DNA of 64,000 bases from the NCBI GenBank assembly GCA_947525005.1, contig CANNUY010000010.1, positions 1 to 64,000 of the forward strand, written 5' to 3'. This document shows positions 8,301 through 17,366 of the stretch, piece after piece; position 1 is the stretch's first letter; each line of letters begins with the position of its first letter. Below the pieces are notes generated by a model that was given only the letters and a program-made list of their open reading frames with translations, was not told where the DNA came from and searched no databases. Source of the DNA: an uncultured Candidatus Melainabacteria bacterium. Lineage in GTDB: Bacteria > Cyanobacteriota > Vampirovibrionia > Gastranaerophilales > Gastranaerophilaceae. The position numbers were made by a program, and so were the translations under genes.

Positions 8301-10784
8301 ATGAAAGTTTCACTAAATTGGCTAAATGAATTAGTAGATTTGTCTGGATTAAAAGTTGAACAAATTGCTCACGAACTAACAATGAGTGGTTTAGAAGTAG
8401 AAGAAATAGAAGAAGTAAAAGCACAATTTTCAAACATTGTAACTGCAAAGATTGAAAAAATAGATAATCACCCAAATGCTGACAAATTGCATTTAGTAAC
8501 AATAAACAATGGGAAAGAAACAAAAACTGTTGTTTGTGGAGCTCAAAACATAGAAGAAGGACAAATTATTCCATACGCATCTGTAGGTAGCAAGGTTTTA
8601 GATAGACATACGGGCGAACAATACGCACTTACACCTGCTAAAATCAGAGGAGTTGAATCACAAGGTATGTTATGCTCAGCTGACGAACTTGGTGTTTCTG
8701 ATAGAAATTATCAAGAAGAAGATGGTATTCTTGTTTTAAACAGACTATTTCCAAATGTTCAAATCGGAGTTGATGTAGAAAACTTATTAGGGTTTGAAAA
8801 GGACACAGTTTTAAATGTTGCTCCAACTGCAAACAGAGGTGATGAATTCTCTGTTGTTGGTATTGCAAGAGAAATCTCTGCTATATTTGAAAGACCTCTT
8901 AACTTTTCTTATCTTGAACCTACAAAAGATTTTTCAACAGATGGATTTAAGGTTGAAATAAAAGATAATGATGTATGTAAATATTATTCAGTAGGTTTAA
9001 TCAAAGATATTACTATCAAACAATCTCCTGAATGGATGCAAAAAAGATTATTAGCTTCTGGCATTCGTGCTATTAACAATGTAGTTGATATTACAAATTA
9101 TGTATTACTTGAATATGGCACACCATTACACGCATTTGATTATGACAAATTAAACAACTACTTGTGTGTAAGACGAGCTAATGAAGGTGAAAAAATAACA
9201 ACACTTGACGAAGTAGAAAGAACTTGTACTACTGATACAGTTTTGATTTCTTCAGAAACAGAGGGTGTTTGTGTTGGAGGTGTATTCGGTGGATTTAATT
9301 CAGAAATTGACGATAATACAAAAAATATTGCCTTAGAAGCAGCTTACTTCACACCACAAGCAATTAGAAAAAGTGCAAGAAGTATTGGTTATCGTTCAGA
9401 AGCAAGTTCAAGATACGAACACGGAGTTGATATCAACGCTGTCGCTCCTGGTTTAAGACGTGCGTTGCAACTTCTTGTAGAATTCGCTGATGCGAAAATA
9501 GAAGGTATTGTTGAAACAGGTTCAAACGAAGTTGAACTACCTGAAATTACATTAAGATTTTCTCAAGTAAACAAAATTTTAGGTTGCGAAATTGAACCAA
9601 TGAAATGCCAAACAATCCTTGAACATCTTGGTTTTGAATATCTTGGTGGCAACGAAATTGCTGCAAAATTCAGAGTTCCTTCATTCAGAGCAGGTGATGT
9701 TACAAGAGAAGTTGACTTAATTGAAGAAGTAGCAAGAATTAATGGTTATGATAAAATCACTCCAACATTACCAAACAAAACAGCTACTCCTGTTATCACT
9801 CTTGAAGAAAGAACTAAAGACAAAATCCACGAATTTATGAGAGCTTATGGTTTGAATGAAATGGTAACATCATCATTGATTGGCAAACCTTTATTGAAAC
9901 AGTTTGATATGACTTATGATGAAGAAAATGCAGTTTGCGTTGAAAACCCAAACAGTGAAGAATTTACTATGCTTAGACAAACAATGGCTGCTAGTATGTT
10001 AAACTGCTTAAAATATAACTACGATAATGGACAAAAAACTTTTTGGGGTTATGAATTAGGTAAAACCTATATTAAAGATAGAGAAGCTACTGAAAAAGAT
10101 TCAGGAGTAAAAGAAACTCAAGTTTTGGCAGGTATTATCACTGGTGAGATAGAAAACTCTAAATGGCAACACACTGCAAGAACTGATTTCTATACTATCA
10201 AAGGTATTGTTGATAACTTGTTAACAGAACTTGGAATAATCAATAGGATAAAAGTTCTTCCTATCAAAGATTCTGCATTAGCTGAGTCACACAGAGCTTT
10301 GCACCCATATAGAACAGCCGTTTTAACTTTGTTGGGAAAAACTCCTCAAGTTATCGGTTATTATGGACAAATCAACCCTGAATTAAGAGATAAATTAAAA
10401 ATCAAACAAGATTCATTTATCTTTAAACTTGATGTTGATGCGTTGATTTCTGCAATCAATGAAAAAACTGTTAGATACAAAAAACTACCACAATATCCTG
10501 AAGTTCAAAGAGATATTGCAGTTATAATACCTGATAAAATAAGCTATATGGAACTTGAAAAAACAATACAAAAAGGAGTACAAAACAATCTATTCAAAGG
10601 TTGTGAAGTATTTGACGTATATCAAGGCGAACATATACAAGAAGGGTTCAAGAGTATTGCTTGCAGAATAAGAATGCAAGATACTAATTCCACTTTAACT
10701 GATGAAACCGTTGAAGCACAAATGGCTAATGTTAGAGCAGTATTGAAAAAAGCTTTCAACGAAGTTTCTTTCAGAGAGGGTTAA
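8301..10784 (+). CDS. pheT: Phenylalanyl-tRNA synthetase beta subunit
   Basis: Beta chain of the (alpha-beta)2 enzyme that charges tRNA-Phe. Domains in order: N-terminal hairpin (MKVSLNWLNELVDL), an EMAP/tRNA-binding OB fold around residues 40-155 (KIDNHPNADKLHLVTI, VCGAQNI), the B3/B4 editing region (NVAPTANRGDEFSVVGIARE), B5 (RFSQVNKILG), the catalytic-like core (RTDFYTIKGIVD) and the C-terminal ferredoxin-like anticodon-binding domain (PQYPEVQRDIAVIIPD). Length 827 aa is normal. pheS is not adjacent, an uncommon but known separation. Only 2 nt separate its stop from the next gene. Confidence 0.96.
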   Translation: MKVSLNWLNELVDLSGLKVEQIAHELTMSGLEVEEIEEVKAQFSNIVTAKIEKIDNHPNADKLHLVTINNGKETKTVVCGAQNIEEGQIIPYASVGSKVLDRHTGEQYALTPAKIRGVESQGMLCSADELGVSDRNYQEEDGILVLNRLFPNVQIGVDVENLLGFEKDTVLNVAPTANRGDEFSVVGIAREISAIFERPLNFSYLEPTKDFSTDGFKVEIKDNDVCKYYSVGLIKDITIKQSPEWMQKRLLASGIRAINNVVDITNYVLLEYGTPLHAFDYDKLNNYLCVRRANEGEKITTLDEVERTCTTDTVLISSETEGVCVGGVFGGFNSEIDDNTKNIALEAAYFTPQAIRKSARSIGYRSEASSRYEHGVDINAVAPGLRRALQLLVEFADAKIEGIVETGSNEVELPEITLRFSQVNKILGCEIEPMKCQTILEHLGFEYLGGNEIAAKFRVPSFRAGDVTREVDLIEEVARINGYDKITPTLPNKTATPVITLEERTKDKIHEFMRAYGLNEMVTSSLIGKPLLKQFDMTYDEENAVCVENPNSEEFTMLRQTMAASMLNCLKYNYDNGQKTFWGYELGKTYIKDREATEKDSGVKETQVLAGIITGEIENSKWQHTARTDFYTIKGIVDNLLTELGIINRIKVLPIKDSALAESHRALHPYRTAVLTLLGKTPQVIGYYGQINPELRDKLKIKQDSFIFKLDVDALISAINEKTVRYKKLPQYPEVQRDIAVIIPDKISYMELEKTIQKGVQNNLFKGCEVFDVYQGEHIQEGFKSIACRIRMQDTNSTLTDETVEAQMANVRAVLKKAFNEVSFREG

Positions 10785-10786
10785 TT

Positions 10787-11428
10787 TTGAAAAAGAAATT
10801 AGTATTAACATTCATAGCAATTTTAGGAATTTGCAAAATATGTTTTGCAGAGATTATGCCGTTTGCAAGCTCAGAAATTCCTGCAAAATCAATCGGAGTT
10901 TATCAAGTAAGTAGCTCAAAGCTAACTGTTTATAATAAACCTAATGAGAATGCTAAAGTTGTATATGAAGAAATTCTTGACTATTCAAAATATCTTGATA
11001 AAACTGCAAGCTCTGTCTATTGCGTAGTTTTACCAAAACATCATCTTAGCTATTTGTACGCAACAGATTGCTATGACGATTGGGTTGAAGTTATTTATAA
11101 TAAGTCAACTAATGCTATAGGCTGGGTAAAAAAAGATGATATCTTTCAATTTTTGCCTTGGGTTAATTTTTATGGAATGTACGGTAGAAAATATGGACTA
11201 ACAGAACTCAAGACAAATGAAAAACATATTTATAATTTGCACTCGCAAGCAAGTGAAAACTCTCAGATTGTGGCACGAGTTGAACGACCTATAAGGATTA
11301 GATTAACTTCGTTAGAGGGGAATTGGGCGTTAGTTTCTATCCTTGATATATCAGGTGCGATTCACACTGGATATATTGAATGGCGTACTTATGAAGGTAA
11401 ATATTTTGTATTTCCGGAGTTTAAATAA
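10787..11428 (+). CDS. Secreted SH3-like domain protein
   Basis: Translation begins at a TTG 2 nt after the pheT stop, implying coupling. The N-terminus MKKKLVLTFIAILGICKICFA is a signal peptide, probably cleaved after CFA. The mature part has a strand-rich segment with SSKLTVYNKPNENAKVVYEE and DDWVEVIY...AIGWVKKDDI, typical of bacterial SH3 (SH3_3/SH3b) folds. A second, similar unit is HSQASENSQIVARVERP followed by EGNWALVSI. It is probably a periplasmic or envelope-associated protein that binds peptidoglycan or other envelope polymer; no catalytic motif is seen. It forms a compact run with pheT and pgeF. Confidence 0.6.
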   Translation: MKKKLVLTFIAILGICKICFAEIMPFASSEIPAKSIGVYQVSSSKLTVYNKPNENAKVVYEEILDYSKYLDKTASSVYCVVLPKHHLSYLYATDCYDDWVEVIYNKSTNAIGWVKKDDIFQFLPWVNFYGMYGRKYGLTELKTNEKHIYNLHSQASENSQIVARVERPIRIRLTSLEGNWALVSILDISGAIHTGYIEWRTYEGKYFVFPEFK

Positions 11429-11433
11429 ATATA

Positions 11434-12153
11434 ATGTTTAAAGAAAAAATTATTGATAGTGGAAAAGTTATTTATTCCGATTTAATACCAGAGTTAGAAC
11501 ATTTTTTTACAACAAGAGAGTCATCTATAAATTCTGATAAAACAAAAGAGTTGACTGCTAATTATCTAGGAATAGATTTAAAAAATTTAGTCAATCCAGC
11601 TCAAACTCATAGTTCTAATATTGCCGTTGCTGAAATTGGGTGTAATTGTTATCCTGAAACAGATGGACTTATTCTTACAAATAAAATTCAAGGAGTATAT
11701 TTAAGATTTGCTGATTGTGTTCCTGTTATTTTGTATGATAAATTACATAATATTGGTGCAATTTCTCATGCCGGCTGGAGAGGAACAGTTGCTAGAATCG
11801 TCCCCAATACGATAAAAGAGATGTGTGAATTAACAAACTCCAAAGATTATAAAAATATATATGTAATTATAGGTCCTGCGATAGACAAATGTTGTTATAA
11901 TGTTGGTGATGAAGTCGTTAAGGGGGTTAAAAACTCAGTTAACGATTGTTCAGATTTGTTCAGAGAAAATGGTGACAATATTTTTGTTGATTTAAAATCG
12001 ACTAATGCAAAACAGGCTGAAGAAATGGGTGTTCCTATTAGCCATATTGATATTTGCCCTTATTGTACTAGTTGTAGGAACGACATGTTTTTCTCTTATA
12101 GAAAAGAAAATGGCACAAGTAACCGACACAATGCTGTTATTAAATTAAAGTAG
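11434..12153 (+). CDS. pgeF: YfiH/LACC1-family purine nucleoside phosphorylase / peptidoglycan editing factor
   Basis: Member of the Cu-oxidase_4 (YfiH/YlmD/LACC1) family. Members of the family have purine nucleoside phosphorylase/deaminase activity, and E. coli YfiH keeps non-canonical amino acids out of peptidoglycan. Diagnostic motifs: PAQTHSSNIAV, ETDGLILT, RFADCVPVILYD, the metal-binding SHAGWRGTVARIV, IGPAIDKCCYNVG, and CPYCTSCRNDMFFSYRKE near the end. Metal ligands (His in HSS, Cys in ADC, His in SHAGW) are conserved. Length 239 aa is normal. It starts 5 bp after the SH3-like gene, consistent with one transcript from pheT. Confidence 0.9.
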   Translation: MFKEKIIDSGKVIYSDLIPELEHFFTTRESSINSDKTKELTANYLGIDLKNLVNPAQTHSSNIAVAEIGCNCYPETDGLILTNKIQGVYLRFADCVPVILYDKLHNIGAISHAGWRGTVARIVPNTIKEMCELTNSKDYKNIYVIIGPAIDKCCYNVGDEVVKGVKNSVNDCSDLFRENGDNIFVDLKSTNAKQAEEMGVPISHIDICPYCTSCRNDMFFSYRKENGTSNRHNAVIKLK

Positions 12154-12162
12154 GAATTTGTG

Positions 12163-12240
12163 TATGCAGGAATTCTTCGCTTCGCTCTGAATGACATACC
12201 CAGACTGTCATCCAGAGGGAGTGTAACGACCGAAGGATCC
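12163..12240. repeat. Dispersed repeat, module B copy 1
   Basis: Contains GGAATTCTTCGCTTCGCTC and, at 12206-12240, a 35-bp block. That block is repeated in inverted orientation, with a few mismatches, at 49374-49408. A shorter relative lies near 47508. It begins just after pgeF in the 506-bp gap before the next gene. Confidence 0.75.
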
Positions 12241-12258
12241 CCTTGAACATGTATAGCA

Positions 12259-12386
12259 CGTCATTACGAGGAACGGATTTTCGGTAGGGCGCCGTGTCAC
12301 AAAGTGACCCAGCCCGTAAGGTTGAGCAAAACCACGCTTTTGCGAAATTCCGAATAATCCAAGACAACGGAGTGACGTGGTAATCC
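12259..12386. repeat. Dispersed repeat, module A copy 2
   Basis: Starts CGTCATTACGAG and ends GTGGTAATCC. Internally it shares the blocks listed for 94-288 in the same order. It separates modules B (12163-12240) and C (12411-12496). At 49274-49408 the inverted B-C pair lacks this insert. Confidence 0.8.
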
Positions 12387-12410
12387 AGAAAAAGTCTTTT
12401 TGTGTACGCA

Positions 12411-12496
12411 GAACCGTTGATTTATGGATTGCCACACTTACTACATTACAAACTGTTCAATCGTTCGCAATGACGAATAAAAATTATCATGGACAG
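12411..12496. repeat. Dispersed repeat, module C copy 1
   Basis: An 86-bp block matched by the reverse complement of 49274-49360 with only scattered differences (core GATTGCCACACTTA and ATCGTTCGCAATGA). The rest of the gap to 12660 holds a short tandem TGTAACGAAT and the ribosome binding site of the next gene, and I recognise nothing else there. Confidence 0.8.
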
Positions 12497-12659
12497 TAAT
12501 GGAATTAAGTTCAGCATGACGGACAATTCAATGTAACGAATTGTAACGAATTTAACTTTTTTTCCTTTAATTATTAAAGTTTAGGCGAAATATGTCGTTA
12601 AACGAAATGTAACTCTAGGAATAGATGTTATTTAGGGAAACAAAAAAAGGAAAATTTCA

Positions 12660-14555
12660 ATGGGTTTGTCATCTTCACAAGCAAGATTATTGAATTTAAC
12701 TTCAAGAATGCACCAGATTGAATACAAGGCTGCAAAACTTGAAGCTGAAAAATTGCAAATGGCAAACAAATCAGCTAAAGTTTACGAAGATTATTTGTAT
12801 GCCCTAGACAAAACAAAAATTCAAGGAAAAATTTTAACAACAGATGGTTCTATAACATATACAGATTTAACATACAAAATGTTATTAGATAGAGGATATC
12901 AACTTAAATTTGAAGGCGATGACAGAGTAGTTATTTCTGCTGATACAGAAGCTAATTTTAATACAGCAAATGGAAATGAAAATTATTTCATAGCACTAGA
13001 ATCTGGAAGAGTAACACCAACTAACAACCAAGCAGATGACGGTGTTTATGAAATCTATACAGCTGATCAATTAATGGCTATGGGCTCTGGAAAGAACTAC
13101 CGTTTGATGTCAAACATTGATTTAACTGGTAAGAACTGGACCTCTAAATCTTTAAGCAGTGGTAAAACTTTTGATGGTAATGGTTATTCAATTACTGGAT
13201 TAAAAACTGCCTTATTTAGCACAGTAGCTGGCACTGTTAAAAACTTAAACGTACAAGGTAATTCAACATCAAATGCAATCTTAGCAAATAGTGCTAGCGA
13301 CGGTTCTACTTTTGAAAACATCTCTGTATCAGGGTCTGTAAATTCTAATGATCGCAACGTTGGTGCTCTTATTGGTTATGGTTCTGGTAGTAATATTACT
13401 ATTAAAAACTGTTCTACTGATGCAAGCGTAATATCATCTAGTAGTAGTATTGGTGGATTAGCAGGTGCTTTAGAATGTAGTAGTGTAACAATAACTAACT
13501 GTTCATCTAAAGGCTATGTTCAAGGCAATAATACAGTTGGTGGTTTTATCGGACATATAACAAATGGTACAGTTACAAATTGTTCATCTAGTGCATCTTC
13601 TCTTACTACAGCAACCGGTGATGGAAAACACGATGCAGATGATGCTGGTGGTGGATTTGTTGGATGGGCATCTGATTCAACAATCAATAATTGTGAAGCA
13701 AGAGGAGAAGTAAAATCTGAAGGAGGTGTAATTGGTGGATTTGGTGGAATTATCCAAAAAACCACTGTTTCAAACTGTAATGCTTATGGAAACGTAAATT
13801 CAAATATTAATGGTGGCGTAACAGCAGCTGCTAAAAACGGTGGTAATGTAAACACTGCAGGATTTGCATCAGCTAGTTTTGGGGGTACATTCAACAATTG
13901 TAATTCATTTAGCAATGTAAACTGTGCTGGTGGAGATTCTCAATGTGCAGGTTTTGTGAATAGCAACATGTCTGGCCTAGCAGATACTACGACTGACGTA
14001 ATCAATAATTGTTATTCATCAAGTAACAAACCTTTCGTAACTCAAACTTCAACTATTGATACAATAAACAAATCTGCAACACCTAATGGCAATTTAATTA
14101 GCGTGACACCACCTTCAATTTCGACAACAACTACTGTTACTGACAACAAAGGTTCTTCAAGTTTATTCCGTTCAATCCAAGAACACGGTTATATTCTTGA
14201 AGGTGACCAAGCTAATCCTGCTACAGGTCACGAAGATGATGTAACTTGGTTAACTAATATGATTAATACGGGTAGCTTATACATCTACAAACCTGATGAT
14301 ATGGCAGAAGATGGATTTATTCAAGTGAGTGTTTCTACTGATACAAATTTACAAGAAGTTTCTGATACTTCAATCTTGAAAAAAGCAGAAGCAAAATATG
14401 AAGCTGATATGAAAAAGATTGATAAAAAAGATAGAAAATACGATTCTGATTTAGCTTCTTTAGAAACTGAACGTAACGCTATTAAACAAGAAATGGAAAC
14501 TCTAAAAACAGTTGCCAAAGAAAATGTTGAAAGAACATTTAGATTGTTCTCTTAG
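12660..14555 (+). CDS. Constant-ends protein with a GLUG-repeat adhesin-like centre
   Basis: 631 residues. The first ~45 residues (MGLSSSQARLLNLTSRMHQI onward, to QMAN) and last ~60 (KAEAKYEADMKKID to RTFRLFS) are nearly identical to the protein at 23465-24385 and look like amphipathic helices or coiled coil. The centre (about 190-460) is a Gly/Ser/Asn/Cys-rich beta-solenoid-like array of GLUG-type repeats: IGGLAGALECSSVTITNCSS, VGGFIGHITNGTVTNCSS, GGGFVGWASDSTINNCEARG. Such repeats are known in surface adhesins. No signal peptide or anchor is visible. Conserved terminal helices around a variable middle recall flagellin-like export substrates; this is architecture only, not homology. The Shine-Dalgarno AAAAGGAAA precedes the ATG. 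Confidence 0.65.
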   Translation: MGLSSSQARLLNLTSRMHQIEYKAAKLEAEKLQMANKSAKVYEDYLYALDKTKIQGKILTTDGSITYTDLTYKMLLDRGYQLKFEGDDRVVISADTEANFNTANGNENYFIALESGRVTPTNNQADDGVYEIYTADQLMAMGSGKNYRLMSNIDLTGKNWTSKSLSSGKTFDGNGYSITGLKTALFSTVAGTVKNLNVQGNSTSNAILANSASDGSTFENISVSGSVNSNDRNVGALIGYGSGSNITIKNCSTDASVISSSSSIGGLAGALECSSVTITNCSSKGYVQGNNTVGGFIGHITNGTVTNCSSSASSLTTATGDGKHDADDAGGGFVGWASDSTINNCEARGEVKSEGGVIGGFGGIIQKTTVSNCNAYGNVNSNINGGVTAAAKNGGNVNTAGFASASFGGTFNNCNSFSNVNCAGGDSQCAGFVNSNMSGLADTTTDVINNCYSSSNKPFVTQTSTIDTINKSATPNGNLISVTPPSISTTTTVTDNKGSSSLFRSIQEHGYILEGDQANPATGHEDDVTWLTNMINTGSLYIYKPDDMAEDGFIQVSVSTDTNLQEVSDTSILKKAEAKYEADMKKIDKKDRKYDSDLASLETERNAIKQEMETLKTVAKENVERTFRLFS

Positions 14556-14685
14556 GCTTGAAAGTGTTTAAAAATATGTAATCATCATTATTGCAGAATA
14601 CAAAATTCGCAAGTTCAAAATGACGTATGAAAGAACACCCACCTTACTAATTGATAAGACTCATAATCTATAAAAAATTATAATT

Positions 14686-16038
14686 ATGAAAGTTGTAATA
14701 ATTGGTGGCGTTGCTGCAGGCGCAAAAGCGGCTGCAAAAACAAAACGACTTCGTCCAGATGCTCAAGTTGATATTTATACAAAAGATACTCACGTATCAT
14801 ATTCTTCGTGTGGGCTTCCGTATTATGTTCAAGGGAACTTTGAAGATTACAAAAAACTAATAATAAGAACTCCTGAAAAATTTGAAGAAGACGGTATAAA
14901 TATCCATTTACGTAACGAGATAATAAAAATTTTACCAGAGAAAAAACAAGTGATTGCACTCAATCTCGACACAAACACTGCATTCCCTGTAGATTACGAT
15001 AAATTAGTCATTTCAACAGGAGCTTATCCAATTATTCCAAAAGTTAAAAATGTAAATCTTAAAAATATATTCACCTTAAGAACATTAGAAGATGGTATAT
15101 CATTAAGAGAAAAACTCCGTCAATCAACTAGAGCAGTAATTGTTGGTGGTGGATATATTGGTATTGAAGTTCTTGAAGCTTTTGTTGCGAACAATGTTTA
15201 TACAACCCTAGTTGAAAGCAACGAAACAATCATGCCTGCTCTTGATAGCGAACTTGCGCATATTGTACAAGATTATATGGGCACAATTAAATCTAACCTT
15301 GTACACATAATAACAAATGATAGAGTCGTTGAATTTATCGGAGATAACGAGGTTCAAGCAATAAAAACTGCATCAGGTCAGATAATAGAAACAGATTTGG
15401 TACTTTTATCTGTTGGAATAAAACCAACCGTTGAGATTGCATCATCGGCAGGAATTGAACTTGGCCCAACTGGTGCTATAAAAGTAAATAGTCGTATGGA
15501 AACAAACATTAGAGATATTTATGCTTGTGGCGATTGTATAGAAGAAGTTTATATAATGACGCCTACACCTGCGTGGATTCCGCTAGGTTCAACTGCAAAT
15601 AAAGAGGGACGTTGTGCTGCGATAAATCTGAGTGGAGAAGTTGATGATTTTGAAGGTGTTTTAGGCTCAAGCGTCACAAAATATTTTGATATGACAATTT
15701 CTATGACAGGTTTCACAGAAAAAGTTGCTCGCATGATGGGTTTTGATGCAATAGCTGTAACAATTACTAAACGTGATAAAGCCGGATATATGCCAGAAGC
15801 TGAAAACGTGACATTAAAACTTGTTGTTGATAGACGTTCACATAAACTTCTCGGTGGACAAGCCATTGGTTGTGGTGATGCTGATAAAAGGATAAACACA
15901 TTATCTACTGCTCTTTTAAAACATATGACCGTAGAAGAACTTGCAGGAGCTGATATAACTTATTCTCCAGTATTTTCTGTATCAATCGATCCTCTTATAT
16001 CTGCGGCAAGACTGATGATTAATAAGTTACGAAGATAA
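14686..16038 (+). CDS. FAD-dependent CoA-disulfide reductase / NADH oxidase family protein
   Basis: Pyridine nucleotide-disulfide oxidoreductase of the single-cysteine (CoADR/Nox/Npx) class. The N-terminal FAD loop VVIIGGVAAGAKAAAK is followed by redox Cys42 in VSYSSCGLPYYVQG, the class signature. The NAD-binding loop RAVIVGGGYIGIEVLEA lies near 145-160, the second FAD motif IYACGDC near 285, and a C-terminal dimerisation domain follows. Length 450 aa is typical. Likely roles in an anaerobe are NADH-dependent disposal of O2, peroxide or low-molecular-weight disulfides; the exact substrate cannot be told. It is flanked by convergent genes. Confidence 0.88.
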   Translation: MKVVIIGGVAAGAKAAAKTKRLRPDAQVDIYTKDTHVSYSSCGLPYYVQGNFEDYKKLIIRTPEKFEEDGINIHLRNEIIKILPEKKQVIALNLDTNTAFPVDYDKLVISTGAYPIIPKVKNVNLKNIFTLRTLEDGISLREKLRQSTRAVIVGGGYIGIEVLEAFVANNVYTTLVESNETIMPALDSELAHIVQDYMGTIKSNLVHIITNDRVVEFIGDNEVQAIKTASGQIIETDLVLLSVGIKPTVEIASSAGIELGPTGAIKVNSRMETNIRDIYACGDCIEEVYIMTPTPAWIPLGSTANKEGRCAAINLSGEVDDFEGVLGSSVTKYFDMTISMTGFTEKVARMMGFDAIAVTITKRDKAGYMPEAENVTLKLVVDRRSHKLLGGQAIGCGDADKRINTLSTALLKHMTVEELAGADITYSPVFSVSIDPLISAARLMINKLRR

Positions 16039-16052
16039 TTTCTAAAATTTTG

Positions 16053-16856
16053 TTATTTTAATCCCCATTTTGATTGGAGTTGATTTAATTGGTTTTGAGT
16101 TTCCATATCAGATATAACGTTGTTCACAATATCTTTTAATGTGTTTTGTTCATCAGTTTTTCTGAATGCAACACCATAGAATTCTTTTGAGTATTTTTTA
16201 GGCAAGATTTTTACACTTGAGTCAGATGATGTGAAACGTCTTAAGATTGCATCATCAGAAGTTATAGCAAGGATTTCTCCAGACTTCAAAGCTCTATAAG
16301 CATCGTCATAACTCTTATAACCCATAACTTTTGCTGTTGGAAGTAAAAACTTCATTGTTTGTTCTGCTGTTGAGCCAAAGATTACTCCAACTTTCTTATC
16401 GCTCAAATCTGCCATTGAACGAACAGGACTTCCTGCTCTAACTAACAATGCTTGACCAGTCAAATAATATGGTTTTGAAAAATCAACAGACATTCTTCTT
16501 GTATCAGAAATAGTAAGAGTTGCAATAACCATGTCCAATTTATTCAAGTTTAAAAGATACAATCTATCGTTATCAGAAACTGGAACAAATTTAACTTTTT
16601 GGGGGTCGTGGAATAACTCTTTTGCAATTTCGTGAGCTAAATCTATGTCAAATCCAGCATTTGCACCTGAACCGTCAATAAATCCAAAAGGTTTTGTGTC
16701 TGTTTTTACGCCAACTATAATGTATCCTCTATTCATTACAGTTTTGTATACGTCAACAGATTCTTTGTTTGCATCGTCATTGAAGTAGTCAATGGCATAG
16801 AATATACCAAAAGCTACTGCTATTAATATTAATAATATAATAAGTCCTCGTTTCAT
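16053..16856 (-). CDS. ABC transporter substrate-binding protein, polar amino acid type
   Basis: Family 3 solute-binding protein. The N-terminal hydrophobic segment (GLIILLILIAVAFGIFYAID) acts as a signal anchor; no lipobox Cys is seen. It is followed by the two-lobe fold: GYIIVGVKTDTKPFGFIDGS, NAGFDIDLAHEIAKELF, DMVIATLTISDTRRMSVDFS (arginine-carboxylate ligand region), YYLTGQALLVR and KKVGVIFGSTAEQ. Length 267 aa is standard. No permease or ATPase gene is adjacent, so it is an orphan component or serves a transporter elsewhere. It converges on the oxidoreductase gene with only 14 bp between stops. Confidence 0.88.
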   Translation of the reverse strand: MKRGLIILLILIAVAFGIFYAIDYFNDDANKESVDVYKTVMNRGYIIVGVKTDTKPFGFIDGSGANAGFDIDLAHEIAKELFHDPQKVKFVPVSDNDRLYLLNLNKLDMVIATLTISDTRRMSVDFSKPYYLTGQALLVRAGSPVRSMADLSDKKVGVIFGSTAEQTMKFLLPTAKVMGYKSYDDAYRALKSGEILAITSDDAILRRFTSSDSSVKILPKKYSKEFYGVAFRKTDEQNTLKDIVNNVISDMETQNQLNQLQSKWGLK

Positions 16857-16958
16857 AATATTATTATGTCATTTATATTCGTTTTTGTAAATATATTATA
16901 AAATATTAATAGAATGACTAATACAATATTGTATGCTAAACTAAATTTGGAGGGTTAT

Positions 16959-17366
16959 ATGAAAGCTGTAGAATATTTTATGCAAGGGAATTCTTGTTCA
17001 GAAAGTATAATTTTAGAAGCAATTGAAAAAGGTTATTGTGATAAAGATTTATTAAGTGTTGCTACAGGGTTTTCTGGTGGAATAAGTTCTGGTTGTCTTT
17101 GTGGTGCTGTTGCTGGTTCAATAATTGTAATTGGTTGTTTATTTGGCAAAGAAAACAAATACAATAATCCACAAAAAGCAAGAGAACTTTCTAAAGAGTT
17201 TATGACAAAGTTCAAAGATGCTCACAAAGTAACTTGTTGTAGAGCACTTTCAAAAGGGTTTGAGATGCATTCGCCAGAAAGAAAACAACATTGTTGTAAC
17301 TTTGTAGAATTTTGCTCAAACACGTTATCAGAAATAGTAAAAAATGAATTGGTAAAACATGACTAA
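16959..17366 (+). CDS. C_GCAxxG_C_C family redox protein
   Basis: About 135 residues with the family signature GGISSGCLCGAVAGSIIVIG and further cysteines: NSCSES at the start, VTCCRAL, and QHCCNF with a final Cys. These proteins are frequent in anaerobes and are thought to bind a metal or cofactor; the function is unproven. I chose the ATG at 16959 because GGAGGG lies 5 nt upstream; a longer reading from 16914 has no ribosome binding site. The stop overlaps the next gene by 8 nt, so it is translationally coupled to the formyltransferase-like gene. Confidence 0.8.
   Translation: MKAVEYFMQGNSCSESIILEAIEKGYCDKDLLSVATGFSGGISSGCLCGAVAGSIIVIGCLFGKENKYNNPQKARELSKEFMTKFKDAHKVTCCRALSKGFEMHSPERKQHCCNFVEFCSNTLSEIVKNELVKHD

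Noticed and set aside
12140..12435. Two overlapping minus-strand ORFs of 75 residues
   Set aside because: They lie wholly in dispersed repeat modules, overlap each other in different frames and lack ribosome binding sites.
12660..14555. Signal-peptide-bearing autotransporter adhesin
   Set aside because: There is no signal peptide, no beta-barrel domain and no sorting motif, although the GLUG repeats look adhesin-like.
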